Positions 59,056-64,000 of a DNA stretch of 64,000 nt are shown here, one piece after another (positions within the stretch are counted from its first letter, which is position 1; every line of letters starts with the position of its first letter). Source of the DNA: Pholis gunnellus (taxonomy: Eukaryota > Chordata > Actinopteri > Perciformes > Pholidae). Below the pieces are notes generated by a model, which saw only the letters and a program-made list of their open reading frames with translations, made no database searches and had not been told where the DNA came from. The position numbers and the translations under genes are program-made. The stretch lies in contig OU342819.1 in NCBI GenBank assembly GCA_910591455.2, positions 6,512,833 to 6,576,832 of the forward strand. Reading direction: 5' to 3'.

Positions 59056-62042
59056 TAATCCACTATAGGATCATCATTACATATATGCTGGAAATAGAAG
59101 TGTGACAAGAACCTGCACTTGTCTAAAACACTTTATTTTAGAAAATAACAAAGAAGAAAATAGAAGGATGTAATAAGAAGTAAAAGCAATATAGCAGCAG
59201 TGAAACGTGGCAGTCAAACACTCACCAAAACCACAAAATGAGGGCAGTCAAATATAAATAAAGCCCTCATATCTCACTGACCTAAGGTGGGTCAGTCAGT
59301 ACAAACACATGCTGTGCAACCAAATGTTGTTCAAACTAAACTTGACTTTAAATCCCAAACGTTCCATATATAACAAGTGTAATATGCTCCATGTTGAGTA
59401 ATTAAAAGATCTATCATTTTGCAATATAAAACGTAAAACATCAGGATGTAACATTGCAGTTAAAGCATTTAAACAGTATTATAGACAACAACAGCATTTT
59501 GGCACAAATGGAACCCCATATAGATATTTCCTTAAGAGTACCTTTAAATACTGAAGGGTGTATGTATTTGTAAACCAGCCCAGGTGAGACCTCCTGATCA
59601 TCTCATAAATATGACACTGAGAGTAATGGAGAGTTCTTTGCAGCACAATTCACCCACTAAAACGAATGAAGAGGCAGCTGTTTACCATTTGACCAGTTGG
59701 GTCTGTGGTTGTTGGCCTGCTGGGGCTGAGCTTTGGCTTGTGTGATCTGCACATCCACCTGACTCTCTTCCATCACATGACATACTCCGCTCTTCTCCTC
59801 CATCATCTCAGAGGTAACCACGTCCTAAAAAAGAAACAGCGCATGAGACAATCTGAGAATAACGTCACCAACACTGATAAGAGGAAACAGTTACTGAAAA
59901 CAGAACATTTCAAAGTGGGCTTAAGGACAGTTCACGATTCTGAAACTTTCATTTCAAGTCTGAACAAAAAGAGGTTCCAGTGGTTTCATGTGACAGAATG
60001 TTTCACTTAGCAATGAGATTAAAGACATTGAAGTCACTAAAAAAGACTGCAACAGAGGTTATGGTGTAAAAGGTTGTCTGTGCCAGAACATGAAAACATG
60101 TCATTGTGACTGATACAGGAAGCTGACATCTAGATTATTCAGGAGCCATGTTGTTGTGTAACAATTTGGAGGAACTTAGTGAGACAGCATATTCAAACAT
60201 GTTGAATAAAGTAGAACAGAGGTATACATTTATTTATCTGAAGGGGTTTGCTAACACAACGATTCCCAACCAGAGGCACACCCCAGGGGCTCCTTCTGCA
60301 GCTGCTATGTGGGAACCCCAACTATCTACAATAGATGGGAAGTTTTAACACCTCAGGTAACATCAAAGTTAGCTGGTGTCAAAGGTAAGTATAAACAGTT
60401 GAAATAGTTAGCTAATAGCTAGCATGAAAGGTAAGTACAAACAGTTGAAATAGTTAGCTAATAGCTAGCATGAAAGGTAAGTATAAACAGTTGAAATAGT
60501 TAGCTAGCGTCAAAGGTACAGATAAAAAGTTGAACTGAAAGTAATACTAAATGGTTGCAATTGCTTAAACTAATGGTTAAACAGTTGAAATAGTGAGCGT
60601 AAGCTAAAGGTAGCCTAATGGATCCTCTGTCACTCCAAGAAGTAGCCTAACTTTCAGCAGTGCAAACTTGACAAAAGCAGCCCGTACAATGAAGATATTG
60701 GGACTGTACCCACATTTACATAGATAAAAGTGTTAATTAACATCCAGTTTGGGCCCCAGTCATATAAAACGTGACCAATGGTAGCCCACAGATGAGGCGT
60801 AAGCCTGCTTGAGCTCATGCGACTTGATGAAAGGTCGGGAACCGCTGGTAATTGATGGGTTAAGCATGTCACGCCTGAAGAAGCAGGGCACTCATGCCAG
60901 GCGAGTGATTTGTCTTTCTATAGAGCCTTTCAAGTAAACCACAGCCTTTAGCGCTGATAAAAATGCCCACAGTTTATTTAAAGAAGGGAAGAAAGTCTCG
61001 TAACCTGCAGGAAACCAGATAACTTCTGCTCTCATAGCTGCTGGCCTTCACTGCAGTGACATTAAGAGGCTATTACCCTCTTATTGGATGGATTCAGTTG
61101 TGAGGAGACGATTTAAGTGAATTTGCATTTTTATAAGCCTATTACTGTTGCCTGTATCTGCACTGCCTTTTGACTAAAATGTCCAGAATATCATCTTTTA
61201 TCATCAGTCAGTGTGGCTCAGTCTGTTAATAGAGGATAAAAGTCGTGACTCTGCTCCTCCACAGCAGACTTGCTGTGATAAAACAAAAGAAATGCTACTT
61301 GTGATCAAACCCAGTTCTCTCTGTGTCTGTTTCCTTGTGCTGTGCTCTCGCCTGCATGCCTGTAACTGAGCCACATTTTAGCACTGAAGTGTGAAAACTC
61401 AACGCTGGAGTTGTGATATTACGCTCTCCCCTTAGACCTTTTTTCTCAGCCCTCTCTTTACACAGCCCTCGTCTACAGGCCTTTATTACTCATTTTAACT
61501 TCCTTGCATGTAAATAAAGTCACATTAATTGTGGACAATGTATCATTTGATGCTTACCATGCTCAAGAGGAGAAAAACACCAAATATTATTGTCGTGGCA
61601 TGCAAGCAGAAGGCTGCATTCAAACACAGGCAGCAGTACTTCACCAGTAACAGCGCAGACGTCTTGAGCAGTAAAAACTCAACCCACAATCTCTTATCTT
61701 AAAATTGCATCTTGTCTTGTTTTCACGCCCATGTGCATAACGCTGAACCTAATCACTTTGTATTTGTGTAGGTTTTTTTTCTTGAGTTAAACAGACATTT
61801 GCATGTTGATCATGGATACCATGTTTACAATAGTTAATATGTAATATGTATGTAATTAAAAGCTCTCATTGGATGTACAGGTACAGAAAAAGGGAAAACC
61901 ATGTCACATTTCTGTGTTTTTCTGTAGCTATCCAACATGTTTCATTTGATTAGTTCACCTCTAAGACTGTAAAGTCCTAAAAACCAACATGAATGAAACC
62001 AAAAGTCCATATCTCACATTAACAAACACATCTTACCTGCAT
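56205..62042 (-). CDS. tmem268: TMEM268-like two-pass membrane protein
   Basis: This is a membrane protein of poorly known function in the TMEM268 (C9orf91) family. Nine coding exons: 62037-62042 (ATG CAG), 59686-59824, 58916-59010, 58716-58823, 58385-58537, 58091-58201, 57334-57423, 56869-57081, 56205-56372; 1083 nt, 360 aa (human 342). Family landmarks are NGQ before the first conserved block, SFDLSLCRAKLENDGFQIPA, and SVRRYLVFNSALFHFI leading into two hydrophobic segments (VLYVVLWCAVFSTLHLYITV; WVLCLSVSLVSIFLTTAIIF). Then come VDVRLIQVNERLVKHKLLVA, VADWVQSC, LYFVFWDMSRCL, an acidic/Ser linker with QRPLLRHDD, and a closing YQLLMTYSAAYVRLLASQRL helix. The annotated start is the most upstream in-frame ATG; an in-frame MM pair lies a few codons inside exon 2. 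A short out-of-frame uORF precedes it. The C terminus differs from the human Cys-rich ending. Confidence 0.87.
57800..57960. repeat. Dispersed repeat, 'caccaagtgtgaagtagatt' family
   Basis: Contains 'tgttccagtgtccaaattgc', 'ccatggggtccctaatacac', 'caccaagtgtgaagtagatt' and 'ctcgagatatgtgaat' then 'agacagacggacag'. This is a familiar high-copy fish repeat, here in an intron of the TMEM268-like gene. Confidence 0.55.
59023..59056 (+). repeat. (GA)n microsatellite
   Basis: About 16 GA units in an intron of the TMEM268-like gene, just upstream (minus strand) of the exon starting at 59010. On the gene strand it reads (TC)n and forms part of that exon's acceptor polypyrimidine region. Confidence 0.9.
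60368..60600 (+). repeat. 46-bp tandem repeat array
   Basis: About four units of roughly 46 bp share 'gtaagtataaacagttgaaa' and 'tagttagctaatagctagca'. The two central units differ at single bases; the flanking ones are shortened or decayed. Each intact unit carries 'aaaggtaagt', a perfect 5' splice-site consensus on the plus strand. The array is in an intron of the TMEM268-like gene, antisense to it. Confidence 0.9.
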
Positions 62043-62191
62043 TTTAGATGAAAGTCCATCATGTCAACAAAGCTGTAAAGACTGTATTCCCTTCTGGGTC
62101 CACATAGATCCCTTGAATGCAACAACTTTATTCCTGGCTGCGCATACAGACTGTTGTGTGTTTTACGTCACCGTCAAATGTTTCTCAGCAG

Positions 62192-62207
62192 AGTTTCTTC
62201 TCTCTTC

Positions 62208-62271
<64 letters not shown>
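62192..62271 (+). repeat. (TC)n microsatellite upstream of the TMEM268-like start
   Basis: About 34 consecutive TC units in a longer pyrimidine-rich stretch, about 150 bp upstream of the first coding ATG (minus strand, where it reads (GA)n). Confidence 0.95.
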
Positions 62272-62273
<2 letters not shown>

Positions 62274-63684
62274 CTTGTGACTCAGATCAGCTGGGCCTCA
62301 TGACTACAGGAATGTGGTTTTTGGTTCACAGCTCTACAAATTCAACCCTAAAGAAATGTTTGATGCTAATGGAGAAAGCTTATTCACACTTTATTTTGAG
62401 GTGGGACGTGTGATTTTATGACTTAGGCTATAGCCTATATTAAATTGCCATTTTTTGGAGAGTTTCCAGTTTGTTTTAATTGGTATCGTGTTGCTGCTTT
62501 ATTGGAACTGTCACACATTAACTAAGGTGTGGATCAATGGGGTCGTATACAAGGGATACAAATTCACACACCTGTGTTTCCTGTATCACACTGCACCATA
62601 ATAATGTATACTGTACCACTGGATGGTTAAAGTCTCATGTGTAGTTTTGGGAATTCCGCCCCCGTCTGGGTAAAAGTAGTGTGTGTATTTAGCGTAGTAC
62701 TCCTTTGGTAATCAAAGAACACTACCAGGAATTACTAGAAACCCATCGATCAACTGAAATTAGTAACAGTTTTTTAAAATCCATTTATCTGATCTGCCAC
62801 ATCAGCGGAAAGAACTGTTGTATACATAAAGTATACGGTTCATCAGATGTGAAATATTATGGCAAGGTATCTTATTTTGTTTATGTATCATGTACATTCA
62901 TATTTTTTAATTCAAATGTAACAACAAACATTCAACCATCATTCAGCAGATGCATTTGGTACAATAATGTGCATAAACAATTCATATAAAATAGGCAATA
63001 ACAATTTTGTAAATAGGCAATAATAATTTTGTATAACTAAAATTAGAAAGAAAAAAATATATATACACATAACTATATATGTAGTCCTGTAACCGCCCTT
63101 CTTGGTATCTCTTTTTTTAAATGTAATGCCGTGGTATCTCAAACTGAGGGGAGCATCCGCCTTTACCTCTCTGTCCGTTTTTTGTTTTTTGTGAATTTAT
63201 TTCTAAACTCATCATCTATACCGATATTATAACGGTTCTGATTCTGATTCTGACATTGAAAATATTTTGTGAGTTTCCTGTTCTTACACAAATGAAGATG
63301 TGGACCAGCCAGGGACTTAAATCACCTCATACAGTACAATAATACCACACTAAAGTATCACATCACAGTCTTCCACGAGGAAAAAGAATAATGACTTTCA
63401 GTTGTTCACCTCACAAACAGATTCACTGTGTATTTGACGCTGGTGTGAAATAATTCCTATTTTCTCAGATAATATAGTTTCATACTGAAGTAGGCTGCTT
63501 TAAAATGTTTTATGGGTCTGTACTTGTAATTATAAGTATTGCTTTTATTAAGCGCTGAGTGTGCCATGAATATATGCAGACCAAAATTGGTTCTGCCTTT
63601 TTAAAACCAGAAACTGATAGAGAGATGGAGCAGGGACCCCCGACTATGTATATTGTATAACATTGTGTTTTATATTAAACTGGG

Positions 63685-64000
63685 CCTAGTGCCATGTATA
63701 AACATACCTCTTTATTGTGCATTCAATACTAAGCTATTCAAATAATACACAGGTTCATAGATTCATGTTTTTATTTTAAACATGTGAAGGTACAGTGAGT
63801 AGGGTGGCCATGCCACTGCCATTTATAAACATACCTTGTCAACTGATACCAATGCCAATATCAACATTGTCTGTGAATTGCATGATAGTCATGCATACAA
63901 GCTATTCAAATTGATGTTTTCATTTTAAACATAAATGTGGAAACGAAAATGATTGATGGCCTATTAGTGCCACTGCCATGAATAAACATACCTCTTGCAT
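63685..64000. repeat. Degenerate tandem duplication at the right edge
   Basis: The phrase 'gccatgtataaacatacctc' occurs near 63692, again as 'gccatttataaacatacctt' near 63818, and as 'gccatgaataaacatacctc' near 63973. Between copies 'aagctattcaaa' and 'ttttaaacat' also repeat. Units are about 125-155 bp and the last one runs off the window. Confidence 0.75.

Larger units (their letters stand above)
62043..64000. other. Upstream flank of the TMEM268-like gene
   Basis: The 5' UTR/promoter side of the TMEM268-like gene lies here, with a (TC)n block at about 62192-62271. The rest is AT-rich and contains no exon I can recognise, with degenerate duplicated segments at the right edge. Confidence 0.5.

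Overview
This is a vertebrate, almost certainly teleost (percomorph-like), genomic window. The genes are split into many short exons with GT..AG introns. (TG)n, (CT)n and (CTT)n microsatellites are frequent, and the dispersed repeats (a tRNA-derived SINE, a Tc1-like relic, palindromic MITEs) are of kinds seen widely in fish genomes. There is no operon, CRISPR array or other prokaryotic structure. Exon boundaries were read by hand from splice sites, reading phase and recalled family sequences. For EHMT2, NELFE, SKIC2, PRRT1 and the TMEM268-like gene the summed exon lengths are divisible by three and give proteins close to the human lengths (1220, 372, 1245, 241 and 360 aa).

Layout, left to right: SLC44A4 (minus, only its first three exons), EHMT2/G9a (minus, 28 coding exons), a ZBTB12-like BTB zinc-finger gene (plus), NELFE (minus), SKIC2/SKIV2L (plus, 29 coding exons), PRRT1 (plus, 4 exons), an isolated pair of complement C6/C7-type FIMAC exons (minus), a decayed mobile-element-type reading frame (minus), and a TMEM268-like membrane protein gene (minus).

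SLC44A4, EHMT2, ZBTB12, NELFE, SKIC2 and PRRT1 are all genes of the human MHC class III region, so this is a fish counterpart of that block. The complement genes C2 and CFB, which lie around ZBTB12 between EHMT2 and NELFE in human, are absent. PRRT1 follows SKIC2 directly, without DXO, STK19, C4 or TNXB between them. EHMT2/ZBTB12 and NELFE/SKIC2 are head-to-head pairs; ZBTB12/NELFE are tail-to-tail with polyadenylation signals about 300 bp apart. Several products act in nuclear gene control or RNA metabolism: H3K9 methylation, a zinc-finger factor, Pol II pausing and the cytoplasmic exosome helicase.

I did not find an unknown multi-gene system. The points most worth a second look are the 16-G run that probably breaks the ZBTB12-like frame, the (TG)n tract forming a SKIC2 splice acceptor, the orphan FIMAC exons, the conserved histone-mimic ARKT motif in G9a, a Tc1 relic inside EHMT2, and an upstream ORF overlapping the TMEM268-like start.
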